DNA of 64,000 bases, from assembly GCF_001427635.1 (NCBI RefSeq), contig NZ_LMHA01000001.1, forward strand, positions 1,448,319-1,512,318, read 5' to 3'. The notes under the pieces were generated by a model. That model made no database searches and was not told the DNA's origin. It was given only the letters and a program-made list of their open reading frames with translations. The first letter of the stretch is position 1; each line of letters starts with the position of its first letter. A program made the translations under genes and the position numbers. Shown here piece after piece: positions 37,409 to 46,782 of this stretch. The DNA comes from Pseudoxanthomonas sp. Root65 (GTDB lineage: Bacteria; Pseudomonadota; Gammaproteobacteria; Xanthomonadales; Xanthomonadaceae).

Positions 37409-37486
37409 CTACGAGGCGACCAGATTGAGGGAGCGTGATGGATTATCCGTCCGGGCGCGCTGCGGTGCGTTCGGCAGCGTGACGGC

Positions 37487-38245
37487 TCAAGCGCTGTCGG
37501 GGCGCGGGCGCGGCTTCAGCCAGCCCGCGGCGATGATGCCCAGCTCGTACAGCAGGCACATCGGGATGGCGAGCATCAGCTGCGACACCACATCGGGCGG
37601 GGTGATCAGCGCGGCGATGACGAACACGCCGACGATGGCATAGCCCCGGCCTTCGCGCAGCTGCTGCGGCGTCACCCAGCCCAGCAGCACCATGATCACC
37701 AGCGCCACCGGCAGCTCGAAGCTGACGCCGAAGGCCAGGAAGATCACCATCACGAAGTCCAGGTACTTTGCCGGGTCCGGCGCCAGCGTCACGATGTCCG
37801 GCGTGAACACCGTCAATGCGTGGAACACGCTGGGCAGCACCAGGAAGTAGGCGAACGCGCAGCCGGCATAGAACAGCGCGATGGACGAGACCAGCAGTGG
37901 CACCGCCAGCCGCTTCTCGTGCTTGTACAGGCCGGGTGCGACGAAGCTCCATGCCTGGTACAGCAGCCAGGGCGAGGAGAGGAACAGGGCGAGGAAGAAC
38001 GCCAGCTTGATCGGCGCGAAGAACCCGGACGTGGGATCGCTGGCGATCATCTGCGTCGCCTGGCCGGCGGGCAGTTGGGAAATGAGCGGTTGCGCCAGGC
38101 GGTCGTACAGCTGGCGCACGAACGGCAGCAGCGCCAGCAGGATCACGCCGGTCCCCGCCAGCCCGCGCATCAGCCGCGTGCGCAGTTCCAGCAGGTGTTC
38201 CATCAGGCTGCTTTCGGCCTCCTGGCCCCCGAATTCGCGGTTCAT
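37487..38245 (-). CDS. tatC: Sec-independent protein translocase TatC
   Basis: 252 residues with six transmembrane helices. TatC is the receptor for twin-arginine signal peptides in the inner membrane. Family signatures present are LMEHLLELRTRLMRG at the N terminus, PLISQLP, FFAPIKLAFFLALFLSSPWLLYQ (split here into helix 2) and FGVSFELPV with the conserved Glu. The ATG overlaps the tatB stop by four bases (ATGA). It is the last gene of tatABC. Confidence 0.97.
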   Translation of the reverse strand: MNREFGGQEAESSLMEHLLELRTRLMRGLAGTGVILLALLPFVRQLYDRLAQPLISQLPAGQATQMIASDPTSGFFAPIKLAFFLALFLSSPWLLYQAWSFVAPGLYKHEKRLAVPLLVSSIALFYAGCAFAYFLVLPSVFHALTVFTPDIVTLAPDPAKYLDFVMVIFLAFGVSFELPVALVIMVLLGWVTPQQLREGRGYAIVGVFVIAALITPPDVVSQLMLAIPMCLLYELGIIAAGWLKPRPRPDSA

Positions 38246-38754
38246 CGCGATTCCTTCGGCGGAAACAGGTCGGCGGTGGTGCCGGTTGCGGGTTCGGCGG
38301 CCTGGTCCTGCGGCGCATCGACAGGCGCATCGGCCGTCGAGGCGGCACGTACCTCGTGTTCGATCAACGGGTCGGGGTCCGCGGCCGCAGGCGCGGCGGG
38401 CGGTCTCGCCAGCGCGGGGGGCGTGATGGCGGACTCGACGTCGTCGCGCAGCGCCTTGGCATCGTCCCGCGCGGCCTGGCGGACGTCCTCGAACTGGCGT
38501 TCGGTCTCTTTCGCGCTGTCGCGGATGCGCTGTTCGGTGTCGCGCAGCGCGTCCTGGGCATCCTTGAGGTTGCGCTTGAGTTCTTCCGAGGCGAGTTCGC
38601 GCTCCAGCTCGTCCTTCACCGAATACCACTGCGCGCGCGCCCGGCGCACCCACAGGCCGGCGAAGCGCGCCGCCTTGGGCAGGCGCTCGGGACCCAGCAC
38701 GATCAACGCGACGACCGCGACGACCAGCAGTTCACTGAAGCCGATATCGAACAT
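38242..38754 (-). CDS. tatB: Sec-independent protein translocase TatB
   Basis: 170 residues. The N-terminal helix MFDIGFSELLVVAVVALIVL with the conserved Glu8 and the GPERLP hinge identify TatB. An amphipathic helix and a long charged coiled stretch (about residues 40-105) follow. A Pro/Ala-rich tail ends the protein. TatB binds the substrate together with TatC. It overlaps tatC and lies 21 bases after tatA. Confidence 0.96.
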   Translation of the reverse strand: MFDIGFSELLVVAVVALIVLGPERLPKAARFAGLWVRRARAQWYSVKDELERELASEELKRNLKDAQDALRDTEQRIRDSAKETERQFEDVRQAARDDAKALRDDVESAITPPALARPPAAPAAADPDPLIEHEVRAASTADAPVDAPQDQAAEPATGTTADLFPPKESR

Positions 38755-38775
38755 GGCGGCTGCGATGCCGCGCGA

Positions 38776-38997
38776 TCAGCTGGCGTCGCGGTCGCGCTCT
38801 TTGGCGGCGCTGGACTCGTCGGTGCGCGACTGGTCGTTCAACTGCCCGGCCGGCTTGTCGTCGTCCTTCATGCCCTTCTTGAAGCCCTTGACCGCTTCGC
38901 CCAGGTCCTGGCCGGCATTGCGCAGGCGCTTGGTGCCGAAGACGAGCAACACGACCACCAGCACGATGATCCAATGCCAGATGCTCAAACTGCCCAT
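38776..38997 (-). CDS. tatA: Sec-independent protein translocase TatA
   Basis: 73 residues. The short N-terminal helix [20 protein letters not shown] is followed by the conserved [10 protein letters not shown] hinge and the amphipathic helix [12 protein letters not shown]. The acidic tail is normal. TatA oligomers form the transport path. It is the first gene of tatABC; a TATCCT -10-like hexamer lies about 30 bases upstream. Confidence 0.96.
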   Translation of the reverse strand: MGSLSIWHWIIVLVVVLLVFGTKRLRNAGQDLGEAVKGFKKGMKDDDKPAGQLNDQSRTDESSAAKERDRDAS

Positions 38998-39026
38998 GGT
39001 GTGCTCGCAGGAAAGTTGGGGCGCTC

Positions 39027-39032
39027 AGGATA
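39027..39032 (-). promoter_or_regulatory. -10-like hexamer of the tatABC promoter
   Basis: TATCCT on the minus strand, within GCTATCCTGAGCGC, 30 bases before the tatA ATG. It resembles the motifs at tamA and upstream of mnmG. Confidence 0.4.
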
Positions 39033-39078
39033 GCGCAGGCGGGCCGCCGGGATGGCGACCCATCGCCCATTACTTCCG

Positions 39079-39933
39079 TCAGGGTGTGGTGTCGAGCGGC
39101 TCGGTGCGCACTTCGCCGTCCTGCACGGGCTCGAATCCCTGCGTCTGGGCGGGCGCCTCGACCACCACCGGCGCCACCGCCGGTGCGGGCGCCTGTGCCG
39201 TCGCGGGGGCGGCACCGGTGGTACCGCGATTGCCGCGGGCCAGCTCGGTGACTTCTTCCAGTTCGTCGCGGAAGCCGACCACGGCATCCGACGGCTGGCC
39301 GGCGCGACTCTCGAAGATGGCGCGCGGCGTGGCGGCGCTGCCGTAGACGGCGGTGTTGGCGTCATCGTCGATCTGCAGCACTGCGCCATCCAGCGCCACG
39401 CCGGCGAACAGGCCACGCGCGCGAGACCACGACCAGATCTCGGCCTTCAGCTGGCCATCGGTGGACGCGCTGGCATTGCGGCCGACCGGACCGGCGGCGA
39501 CGCCGGCATCGGCGCCGAGGGTGAACTTGCCGTTGACGATGGAGTCGAGCGAGCGGTCGTTGCGGAACACCAGCACCACGTCGGAGGACTGCACGCCGGC
39601 CTGGAAGCCGATGCTGCCGCCGGTGAGCTTGATGAACACCGGCTGCGACCAGCTGCCGTCGGCATTCTTCACCGACATCAGGCCATGGCCGCGACGGCCG
39701 CCGATTACCAGGCCGGCCTTCAGGGTGTCGGGGATGACGATGATCGCCTTGCCCTCGTCGAGCAGCTTGTCGGGGATGCCGTTCTCGGGGATGCGCTGGA
39801 TCTCGTTGAGCACGCGCACCGCATTGGTGGCGCGCTCGTCTTCCTTGGGACCCGCGATGGCCTGGCCGGCGAACAGGGCGGCGGCCAGCGCAAGCGCGGT
39901 GGGCGGCAGCAGGCGACGGGAGGTGCGGTTCAT
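39079..39933 (-). CDS. Exported SYLF (Ysc84-type) lipid-binding domain protein
   Basis: 284 residues. The signal peptide ends in AAALFAGQAIA. A SYLF domain covers about residues 40-220, with AIIVIPDTLKAGLVIGGRRGHGLM, GGSIGFQAGVQSSDVVLVF and SWSRARGLFAGVALDGAVL blocks. SYLF proteins bind phosphoinositides in eukaryotes; bacterial members are periplasmic and of uncertain role. A Pro/Ala-rich tail of about 55 residues ends the protein. It is divergent from hemH with 118 bases between. The ATG at 39933 gives the full signal peptide. Confidence 0.87.
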   Translation of the reverse strand: MNRTSRRLLPPTALALAAALFAGQAIAGPKEDERATNAVRVLNEIQRIPENGIPDKLLDEGKAIIVIPDTLKAGLVIGGRRGHGLMSVKNADGSWSQPVFIKLTGGSIGFQAGVQSSDVVLVFRNDRSLDSIVNGKFTLGADAGVAAGPVGRNASASTDGQLKAEIWSWSRARGLFAGVALDGAVLQIDDDANTAVYGSAATPRAIFESRAGQPSDAVVGFRDELEEVTELARGNRGTTGAAPATAQAPAPAVAPVVVEAPAQTQGFEPVQDGEVRTEPLDTTP

Positions 39934-40039
39934 GGCGGCTCCATACAGGGGTTTCGCAGCAGAGGGCTGCAACCGCCTGAAACTAGGCGGGGGCGGATGA
40001 ATCGGCGCTGACAGCGACGGCGCCGGGCGCATGCTCTGC

Positions 40040-40045
40040 CACAAT
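40040..40045 (+). promoter_or_regulatory. -10-like hexamer 6 bases before hemH
   Basis: CACAAT followed by ACGCGG and the ATG at 40052. The string ACAATACGCGG also precedes bioH. It supports the ATG at 40052 over the one at 40031, which lies upstream of the motif. Confidence 0.4.
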
Positions 40046-40051
40046 ACGCGG

Positions 40052-41014
40052 ATGCACGACACGCCCCCCACCGCCCTGCTCGTCGTCAACCTCGGCACGC
40101 CCGAGGCACCGACGCCACGCGCCGTCCGCCGCTACCTGGCCGAGTTCCTGCACGACCATCGCGTGGTGCAGCTGACGCGCTGGCTGTGGTGTCCGCTGCT
40201 GCATTTCATCATCCTGCCGCTGCGCGGACCGAAGGCGGCGGCGAAGTACGCCAGCATCTGGCTGCCCGAGGGCTCGCCGCTGGCGGTCTACACGCGGCGG
40301 CTGGCCGAGGCCCTGCAGGCGCGGTTGCCGGACTGGCGCGTGCACGACGCGATGCGCTACGGCGCGCCCTCCGTGGCCACGCGCCTGCGCGCGCTGCGTG
40401 CCGACGGCGTGCAGCGCGTGGTGGTGCTGCCGCTGTATCCGCAGTACTCCACCACGACCACCGAATCGGTGCGCGATGTGGTGGTGCGCGAAGCGGCGGG
40501 GCTGGACGTGCGCTTCATCGACGACTACTCGGTCGATGCCGGCTGGGTGGCCGCGGTGGTGGACTCGATCCGGCAGTGGCGCGATGGCCAGGGCGCAGGC
40601 GAACACCTGCTGTTCTCGTACCACGGCCTGCCGCAGCGGCTGGCCCGCAACGGCGATCCGTACCCGCAGCGCTGCGAGGCCAGCACGCGCGCCATCGTGC
40701 AGGCGCTGGGCCTGCGTGACGACGAATGGACGCTGACCTACCAGTCCCGCTTCGGCAAGGAGCGCTGGCTGGAGCCGGCCACCGACACCACGCTGCAGGC
40801 CCTGGCTGCGCGCGGTGTGCGCAAGGTCGACGTGGTCTGCCCCGGCTTTGCGGTGGACTGCCTGGAAACCCTGGAGGAAGTCGGCATCGGCTTTGCCGAG
40901 GAGTTCGCCCACGCCGGCGGCGCGCTGCGCTACATCCCCTGCCTCAACGACGATGCCCGCCATGTGGAAGCGCTGGCCGCCTTGGCCTGCCGGGCGGGCG
41001 ACGCGGACGCATGA
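40052..41014 (+). CDS. hemH: Ferrochelatase
   Basis: 320 residues, normal for HemH. It inserts ferrous iron into protoporphyrin IX. Signatures present are [12 protein letters not shown] at the N terminus, [16 protein letters not shown], the active-site His in [12 protein letters not shown] and the C-terminal [14 protein letters not shown]. Two Cys lie in these and similar blocks, but the 2Fe-2S-binding tail of some ferrochelatases is absent. The stop overlaps the next ATG (ATGA). Confidence 0.96.
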   Translation: MHDTPPTALLVVNLGTPEAPTPRAVRRYLAEFLHDHRVVQLTRWLWCPLLHFIILPLRGPKAAAKYASIWLPEGSPLAVYTRRLAEALQARLPDWRVHDAMRYGAPSVATRLRALRADGVQRVVVLPLYPQYSTTTTESVRDVVVREAAGLDVRFIDDYSVDAGWVAAVVDSIRQWRDGQGAGEHLLFSYHGLPQRLARNGDPYPQRCEASTRAIVQALGLRDDEWTLTYQSRFGKERWLEPATDTTLQALAARGVRKVDVVCPGFAVDCLETLEEVGIGFAEEFAHAGGALRYIPCLNDDARHVEALAALACRAGDADA

Positions 41015-41859
41015 GGCTGCGCGAGTTCGCCGTCGACATTCCGCTCGGGCGCATCACCGGCCTGCGGGGCGGCGGCGAGGGCCCGCGGGTACTGGCGCTG
41101 CACGGCTGGCTGGACAACGCGGCGAGCTTCGTGCCGCTGGCCGCGCATCTGCCGGGGGTGCACCTGGTGGCGCCCGACCTGCCGGGCCATGGCCGCAGCG
41201 CGCATCTCGCGCCGGGCGCGGAGTACACCAGCGGCGTGGCGGTCAACGCGGTGCTGGACATCGCCGATGCGCTGGGCTGGGAGACGTTTTCGCTGCTGGG
41301 GCACTCGATGGGCGCCGGCATTGCCAGCCTGATGGCGGCGGCCGTGCCGCAGCGGGTGCAGCGGCTGGTGGCGATCGAAGCATTGGGCGGCCTGGCGGAA
41401 ACCGTCGAGCGCACCGCCGATCGCTGGCGCGAGGCGATCGCGGCCGCGCGTGCGCTGCCGGGCAAGCAGTTGCGCGTGTTCGCCGATCTCGCCGCGCCGG
41501 TGCGCGCGCGGATGCTGGCCAACCAGTTGAGCGAACCGGCGGCGCGGCTGCTGGTGGAGCGCGGCGTGCGGCCGGTGGAGGGCGGTTTCGTCTGGAGCAG
41601 CGACCCGCGGCTGACCCTGCCCACGCCGCAGCGGCTGGATGAGGCGCAGCTGGCGGCGCTGGTGGCCGGCATCGCCTGCCCGGCCACGGTGGTCTATGCG
41701 GACCCGCCGCAGGTCTACTTCCCCGAGCCGCTGCGCTCGCAGCGCGCGGCGCTGCTGCCCGACGGCCGCCTGCACGTGCTGGCCGGCACGCATCACCTGC
41801 ACATGGAAGATCCGGCCGCGGTGGCGGCGCGGATTTCAGCGTTTCTGCGCGAGACCTGA
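41011..41859 (+). CDS. Alpha/beta-fold hydrolase
   Basis: 282 residues. The oxyanion region is [13 protein letters not shown], the nucleophile Ser lies in [12 protein letters not shown], and a late His occurs in [13 protein letters not shown] conserved DLPGHGRS motif is present. The substrate is unknown. It is translationally coupled to hemH. Its last 24 bases overlap the end of the convergent membrane protein gene. Confidence 0.88.
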   Translation: MRLREFAVDIPLGRITGLRGGGEGPRVLALHGWLDNAASFVPLAAHLPGVHLVAPDLPGHGRSAHLAPGAEYTSGVAVNAVLDIADALGWETFSLLGHSMGAGIASLMAAAVPQRVQRLVAIEALGGLAETVERTADRWREAIAAARALPGKQLRVFADLAAPVRARMLANQLSEPAARLLVERGVRPVEGGFVWSSDPRLTLPTPQRLDEAQLAALVAGIACPATVVYADPPQVYFPEPLRSQRAALLPDGRLHVLAGTHHLHMEDPAAVAARISAFLRET

Positions 41860-42468
41860 TCCCGCGCGCTTGGCGTGGGAGAACTCCAGCGCCAGGCGCA
41901 CGTCGCCCTTGCGGATCGGCGCGGTGCTGCGCCACCACGCGGCGGTGGCGGCATCCAGTTCGCTGTCCTCCTGCGCCAGGCGGCGCAGCAGGGTGATGTC
42001 CTCGGCGCTGGCCAGTTGCTCGTCCGGCAGGTAGTAGCGCTCCAACGGCAGGCGTGCGGCCTCGGGGGTGCGCGTGACCCGGGCGATCAGCGCCGCGGCC
42101 GACAGTCCCAGCAGGACATAGCCGGTCAGCAGCACCGGAACGGAGTCGCGCGCGCTGCCCAGCCAGGCGACCACGCCGGCGATGACCAACAGCATGAGCA
42201 GCAGCCGGGCGAGGCGGTCGAAGCGCTCGATCTTGCTGGCGGCGCGCCGCCGCTCCCGCGCGCGCGTACCGACTTCCTCCACCGACACGCTCTTGCGGCT
42301 CATCAACGCGCGCCGGGCACCGAGGCTGGCGGCCGTTTCAGAAGGCGGGATGGCATACAGGGAGAACCCGCGCAGCGAAGGCGTACGGGGGGTGGCGACC
42401 GGGTTGCCGGCAGCCGACGGGTCGACAGGCGGGACGGAGGACAGCGGGAAAATCGGGCGACGGTCCAT
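41836..42468 (-). CDS. Membrane protein with two central helices
   Basis: 210 residues. The N terminus (about 95 residues) is polar and has a basic region (RARERRRAASK). Two adjacent transmembrane helices, LARLLLMLLVIAGVVAWLG and VPVLLTGYVLLGLSAAALIA, form a hairpin. A helical C-terminal region follows (LPDEQLASAEDITLLRRLAQ). No family is recognised. The 3' end overlaps the hydrolase gene by 24 bases in convergent orientation. Confidence 0.75.
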   Translation of the reverse strand: MDRRPIFPLSSVPPVDPSAAGNPVATPRTPSLRGFSLYAIPPSETAASLGARRALMSRKSVSVEEVGTRARERRRAASKIERFDRLARLLLMLLVIAGVVAWLGSARDSVPVLLTGYVLLGLSAAALIARVTRTPEAARLPLERYYLPDEQLASAEDITLLRRLAQEDSELDAATAAWWRSTAPIRKGDVRLALEFSHAKRAGSGLAQKR

Positions 42469-42553
42469 GGGCGGTTTCGAAGGGAAAGGAGGGCCGCGTG
42501 GCCGGGTCCCCCAGAGACCTGCCGGCATCGGCTTGCCCCTCAAATCGTGATGC

Positions 42554-42578
42554 ACATCTCATTCCGGACATGAGATGT
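42554..42578. promoter_or_regulatory. Unassigned dyad upstream of the membrane protein gene
   Basis: ACATCTCAT and ATGAGATGT are perfect inverted 9-base arms with a 7-base spacer, flanked by GTGATG and CATCAC. The minus strand also contains TGTGA-N6-TCATG, half of a CRP-type site. It lies 86-110 bases upstream of the gene starting at 42468, with no U-run, so an operator is more likely than a terminator. Confidence 0.5.
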
Positions 42579-42599
42579 CTCACATCACGTTCCGCGCCC

Positions 42600-43388
42600 T
42601 CAGTCCGCCGCCAGCAGCCGGTGCAGCCGGGCCTTCAGTCGCCGCCCCTCGGCGTGGAACCATGCCCGCTCGTCCCGCCAGTCGGGGAAACGCGCCTCGA
42701 CTTCCTGCCAGAAGGCCGGCGAATGGTTGGCCTGCAGCAGGTGGCACAGCTCGTGGACCAGCACGTACTCGAAGGCCGAGGGCCGGCCCAGCACCAGTGC
42801 CAGGTCCAGCGTCAGGGCCCCATCCGGCGCCAGCGAGCCCCATTGCGAAGACATCACCTTCAGCCGGATCTGGCGCGGCGCGCGCGGCAGTCCTGCGAGG
42901 TAGGCCGGCAGCCAGCGGCCGATGTCGGCCCGCGCCTCGGCTTCGTAGAACGCGCGCAAGGTCCGCCGCAAGGTGGCCTCGCTGACGCGGGCGGGCAGGT
43001 GCACGTGGATGCCGTCCGCGTGCCGTTCGATGCGGGCGAAGCGGCCCTCGAGCCAGTGCAGCGGCACGTCCTCGCCGCGCAGCGGCAGGTGCGTGGAGAC
43101 GCCCGGCACGAACGCCGAGGCGTCTTCGTCCGGCGCATGGCGGGCGATCTGGTCGGCCAGCCAGCCGCGGTGCTGCTGCAGGAAGCGGTCGCCGGCCACC
43201 AGGCTGGCGCGCCAGGGCAGCGTCAGCCGCGCGCCGCGTTCGTCGATGCTCAGCTTCAGCCGCTTGGCGCGCGGATCGCGCACCCGCTGGACCTCCAGGT
43301 CGCGGCCGTCCTCCAGTTGCAGCGTCACCGTGTCGCGTTCGACGCTGCGGGGCGTGCGGGTGGTCAGGCGCTGGAGCAGGGACGGCAT
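42600..43388 (-). CDS. YgjP-type SprT-like metallopeptidase
   Basis: 262 residues. The zinc site is HELCH near residue 211 with a following HSPAFWQEV. An N-terminal beta region (LQLEDGRDLEVQRVRDPRAK) precedes the M48-like core. Family members such as E. coli YgjP are putative metal-dependent hydrolases of unknown substrate. The ATG at 43388 gives the full family length. It follows rdgC by 77 bases on the same strand. Confidence 0.88.
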   Translation of the reverse strand: MPSLLQRLTTRTPRSVERDTVTLQLEDGRDLEVQRVRDPRAKRLKLSIDERGARLTLPWRASLVAGDRFLQQHRGWLADQIARHAPDEDASAFVPGVSTHLPLRGEDVPLHWLEGRFARIERHADGIHVHLPARVSEATLRRTLRAFYEAEARADIGRWLPAYLAGLPRAPRQIRLKVMSSQWGSLAPDGALTLDLALVLGRPSAFEYVLVHELCHLLQANHSPAFWQEVEARFPDWRDERAWFHAEGRRLKARLHRLLAAD

Positions 43389-43465
43389 GGCGCGATGGTA
43401 GCGGAAGCGGCGTGCTGCGAAGGCATCGCGCAGAGCGGAGCATGCTCCGCGCCACGCAGCGGCGG

Positions 43466-44368
43466 TCACTCCGCCTTGCTGAGCTTCAGCGCGTGCTCCA
43501 GTACCAGGAACAGCCGCTTCAGTTCGCCGGCCATCAGCGCGAAGCGGGCATCGAGCTCGGCGCGCAGGTCGTCGTGTTCGGCGTTCTCCAACTGGTCGAC
43601 GGCCCCGTCGAGGAACTTCAGCTTGCGCACGATCAGGTCTTCGCCGAGGACGAACGACACGTGATCGTCCAGCACCAGCGCCAGCTTGGTGACCTGCTTG
43701 CCGGCTTCCAGATGCTTGGCGATCTCGTCGCTCTGCAGTTCCTGGTTCTGGCACTTCACCACCGCACCGCCTTCCATCGCGTCCTTCAGCTCGCACTCCT
43801 CGCCCAGCGACAGGCCTTCCGGCAGCGGCTCACCGGCGATCCAGCCGGTCAACACGCTGCGCGGCGCGACTTCGGCATTCAGGGGCAGCGCGGGGAAACT
43901 GCCCAGCGCGCGGCGGACTTCCGACATCACGTTCTCGCCGGTCTTGCGCGAGGACGCATCGACGGCGATGAAGCCGTGCTCCAGGTCGATCAGCGCATCG
44001 GTGCGCGACGGTTTGACGAAGGCACGCGGCAGCAGCTCGTGCAGCAGGTCGTCCTTCAGCCGCTTGCGGGTCTTGCCGCCGGGCTTGCGGCCTTCCTTCG
44101 CCTCGATCTCCAGCAGCTTCTTCTGCAGCAGGTCGTTGACCACCGCGCCGGGCAGGATCTTGTCCTCGCCGCCGACGCTCAGCCAGATGGCGTCGCTGAT
44201 GCGGTGGGACAGCGCCTCTTCGCCACGACCGAACGGCGAGATGAAGCCGCGCGAGGACAGCTCCAGCGGGCCGACCGGCTTCAATGCGGCTTCCGGAAGC
44301 AGCTCATCGAGCTGGGAGAAATCGAGGGAGGTGGGGAAGCGGAACAGCGTCAGGTTGCGAAAGAACAT
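43466..44368 (-). CDS. rdgC: Recombination-associated protein RdgC
   Basis: 300 residues, the family norm. RdgC is a ring-forming nucleoid-associated DNA-binding protein that restrains RecA. The conserved N terminus MFFRNLTLFRF and the GFISPFGRGEEAL, KLLEIEAKEGRKPGGKTRK and ARFALMAGELKRLF blocks are present. It starts 50 bases after an intergenic inverted repeat. The YgjP-like gene follows. Confidence 0.95.
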   Translation of the reverse strand: MFFRNLTLFRFPTSLDFSQLDELLPEAALKPVGPLELSSRGFISPFGRGEEALSHRISDAIWLSVGGEDKILPGAVVNDLLQKKLLEIEAKEGRKPGGKTRKRLKDDLLHELLPRAFVKPSRTDALIDLEHGFIAVDASSRKTGENVMSEVRRALGSFPALPLNAEVAPRSVLTGWIAGEPLPEGLSLGEECELKDAMEGGAVVKCQNQELQSDEIAKHLEAGKQVTKLALVLDDHVSFVLGEDLIVRKLKFLDGAVDQLENAEHDDLRAELDARFALMAGELKRLFLVLEHALKLSKAE

Positions 44369-44418
44369 CGGGGAATCAGGGTCCGGTAAATGAGGGGAAT
44401 GCGTGCGGTTGTTTTGCC

Positions 44419-44517
44419 CGTCATCCCGGCGAAAGCCGGGATCCATTCTGCTTCTGCTGTCCGCCAGCCCGCTGAAGCACAAGCGCGATAGGGATCCCGG
44501 CTTTCGCCGGGATGACG
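44419..44517. repeat. Inverted repeat pair (CGTCATCCCGGCGAAAGCCG family)
   Basis: The left copy at 44419-44444 is repeated in inverted orientation at 44492-44517 (GGATCCCGGCTTTCGCCGGG then ATGACG). Each copy is itself a hairpin. Together they are a REP doublet of the type found in Stenotrophomonas and Xanthomonas, between ttcA and rdgC. Confidence 0.9.
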
Positions 44518-44533
44518 GCGGGGTGTGGCGAGG

Positions 44534-45448
44534 TCAGGTGTCTTCGTCCGCCAAGGCGGGGTGCGGCTCGCCGACCAGCCACGCGTGAGCGTCCGGCAGC
44601 GTAGCGCCATCGCGGTGACCCAGCGAGAGGAAATCGAACAGCTTCGGATCGCTCAGCTGCGACGGGCGGATGTCGCCCAGCGCGCGCGCGATGGTTTCGA
44701 TGCGGCCGGGCGTCTCGCGTTCCCATCCGTCCATCATCTTCTTGACCTGCTTGCGCTGCAGGTTCTCCTGGCTGCCGCACAGATTGCACGGAATGATCGG
44801 GAAGCCCTTGGCTCCGGCGTACGCGGCGATGTCATCCTCGCGCACGTAGGCCAGCGGGCGGATCACCACGTGCTTGCCGTTGTCGGACAGCAGCTTGGGC
44901 GGCATGCCCGAGAGCTTGGCGTGGAAGAACAGGTTGAGGAAGAACGTCGCCACCAGGTCGTCGCGGTGGTGGCCCAGCGCGATCTTGGTGAAACCGTTCT
45001 CCTCGGCATAGCTGTACAGCGAACCGCGACGCAGGCGCGAGCACAGCGAGCACATCGTCTTGCCTTCCGGGATCACCCGGCTGACCACCGAATAGGTGTC
45101 CTGCTCGATGATGTGGAACGGCACGCCGACGCGTTCCAGGTACTCGGGCAGCACGTGCTCGGGAAAGCCGGGCTGCTTCTGGTCCAGGTTCACCGCTACC
45201 AGCTCGAAGCGCACCGGCGCCTTTTTCTGCAGCTGCAGCAGGACGTCCAGCATCGTGTAGCTGTCCTTGCCGCCGGACAGGCACACCATCACCTTGTCGC
45301 CCTCCTCGATCATGCCGAAGTCGGCGATCGCCTGGCCGACCTGGCGGCGCAGGCGCCTGGCCAGCTTGCCCTGCTCGTGCGCGACCCGGCGCGGATTGGC
45401 AGCGGGACGGCGCAGGACGGGATCGGGCAAGGGCAGGACGGTGCTCAT
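44534..45448 (-). CDS. ttcA: tRNA 2-thiocytidine(32) synthetase TtcA
   Basis: 304 residues. TtcA thiolates C32 of certain tRNAs with ATP and an iron-sulfur cluster. The PP-loop is SGGKDS (residues 58-63). The cluster ligands lie in MCSLCSR (about 132-136) and PCNLCGS (about 224-228). The ALGHHRDD and [11 protein letters not shown] blocks are typical. The ATG at 45448 has no Shine-Dalgarno but sits 6 bases after TACAAT, the best -10 of this kind in the window. Confidence 0.96.
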   Translation of the reverse strand: MSTVLPLPDPVLRRPAANPRRVAHEQGKLARRLRRQVGQAIADFGMIEEGDKVMVCLSGGKDSYTMLDVLLQLQKKAPVRFELVAVNLDQKQPGFPEHVLPEYLERVGVPFHIIEQDTYSVVSRVIPEGKTMCSLCSRLRRGSLYSYAEENGFTKIALGHHRDDLVATFFLNLFFHAKLSGMPPKLLSDNGKHVVIRPLAYVREDDIAAYAGAKGFPIIPCNLCGSQENLQRKQVKKMMDGWERETPGRIETIARALGDIRPSQLSDPKLFDFLSLGHRDGATLPDAHAWLVGEPHPALADEDT

Positions 45449-45460
45449 GGCGCCATTGTA
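45449..45460 (-). promoter_or_regulatory. Promoter TACAAT abutting the ttcA start
   Basis: On the minus strand TACAAT (45460-45455, 5 of 6 matches to TATAAT) is followed by GGCGCC and the ATG, so the predicted start of transcription is the start codon. Confidence 0.6.
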
Positions 45461-45505
45461 CCGGGCCGTCCCAGGACGGCCGTCGGGTGCCCGGCAGCCG
45501 GCCCG

Positions 45506-46669
45506 TCAATCCGCGGCGGAAGCGTCCTGCGGCGCGCCGTCCCCTGCGGGCGCATCGGACGCCGGCGCCTCGTCCTCCGGCATCCAGGCGGAGGAGGGAT
45601 ACCGGCCTGGCATGGTCCCGCCTTCCGGCCATGCCAGCCACGCCATCGGTCCGGAGGTGCGGATGGTCATGCCGTCACGGGTTTCTTCCGGGATCGTCGG
45701 CATTTTCCAGAAGCCGGGCTTGGGGAAGGGCTGCAGGTCTTGGGCGTACACGCGTGGCAGCAGCGCAGCGGCCTTTGCCGCATTGCCTTCGATGGCCTGC
45801 CGCAACGGCGCGCAGTCGTCAGCCACCCAGGTCCGTGCCCGCTCGGTGGAGGCGTGGCGCAACGACCATTCCGCCGAGCGTGCTTCCTCGAGGCGGTGCT
45901 GGTGGCTGGTGTACTTGCTGGCGACCCGGCGCCGCGCCTCGACATCGCCACGGTTGGCGGCTTCGACCAGGGCGTCGCCGCCGCTGGCGACCCAGTCCGC
46001 TTTCGCTTCTTCCACCAGTCGCTGGATGTCTTCGGGTGTCTTCGCAGGCAAGGGCGCGGCGGGGCTCGCGACGGTGATCTGGCCGTCCCAGCTGACCCGT
46101 GAATCCTTGCCGCGCTCGCCCTTGTGGGCGTACATCACGTGCGCCGTGGTCAGCAGGTAGTCCAGGTCCGCCGTGAGCGCGTAGCTGACCAGCAGCATGT
46201 GGCGCTCGTCCTTGGCGGACACCACGTCGTCCAGGGTCTGCTTTCCGGTCAGCACGTGGCGGGCAACGACCGGCCGGGCGTCGTGCGAGGCCACCGGTTC
46301 CAGCGCATCCATGAAGGTCGCGCTGCCGTCGAGCAGGCAGCCATGCTGTCGCAGCACGTCGTAGGCCGGTTGCACGGTGGCACGCGCTTCCTTCAGGCGC
46401 TGGTGCTCGATGCCGGCGACGACCAGGCCGCCGATCAGGTTGCCGGCCAGCAGCGCACCCGCCGGGATGGAGTTGGACACGACCGTGGGTGCGCCGGCCG
46501 TACCGAAGTACGGCGCCTGCATGCGGGTGCGGTCGTTCAACGTGACCAGATGCAGCGGCGCGGCGCGCAAGGTATCCAGCGGAGGAGGTTGACGGTCGGC
46601 GGCGCCGACCGCAGGCGACAGGGCGCACGACAACAGCGCCGCGCAACCGCAACGTGAAAGCATGGACAT
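45506..46669 (-). CDS. Exported protein of unknown function
   Basis: 387 residues. A signal peptide (MSMLSRCGCAALLSCALSPAVGA) is followed by a hydrophobic Gly-rich segment (AGALLAGNLIGGLVVAG, about residues 75-92) that could insert in a membrane. The central region is mixed alpha/beta with few Cys, and the last 50 residues are Pro/Ala/Asp-rich. No family recognised. It lies 57 bases upstream of ttcA in the reverse direction of reading, but with ttcA having its own promoter they are probably separate. It is divergent from the DUF465 gene. Confidence 0.7.
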   Translation of the reverse strand: MSMLSRCGCAALLSCALSPAVGAADRQPPPLDTLRAAPLHLVTLNDRTRMQAPYFGTAGAPTVVSNSIPAGALLAGNLIGGLVVAGIEHQRLKEARATVQPAYDVLRQHGCLLDGSATFMDALEPVASHDARPVVARHVLTGKQTLDDVVSAKDERHMLLVSYALTADLDYLLTTAHVMYAHKGERGKDSRVSWDGQITVASPAAPLPAKTPEDIQRLVEEAKADWVASGGDALVEAANRGDVEARRRVASKYTSHQHRLEEARSAEWSLRHASTERARTWVADDCAPLRQAIEGNAAKAAALLPRVYAQDLQPFPKPGFWKMPTIPEETRDGMTIRTSGPMAWLAWPEGGTMPGRYPSSAWMPEDEAPASDAPAGDGAPQDASAAD

Positions 46670-46770
46670 CGATTCGCCCCTGGATGTGATGTGGCCGGCC
46701 CCCTTGCCGGCGGCCGATCCTAGCACCGCGCGGAACGACGCATGCGATGACGGTGTGGAGCGGGACGGTG

Positions 46771-46776
46771 TACGCT
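46771..46776 (+). promoter_or_regulatory. -10-like hexamer 6 bases before the DUF465 GTG
   Basis: TACGCT followed by CGCCGC and the GTG start; the same spacing as at tamA, ttcA and hemH. Confidence 0.3.
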
Positions 46777-46782
46777 CGCCGC

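Noticed and set aside
40031..40051. Alternative hemH start seven codons upstream
   Set aside because: The extra residues are not part of the ferrochelatase fold and the codons overlap the probable promoter.
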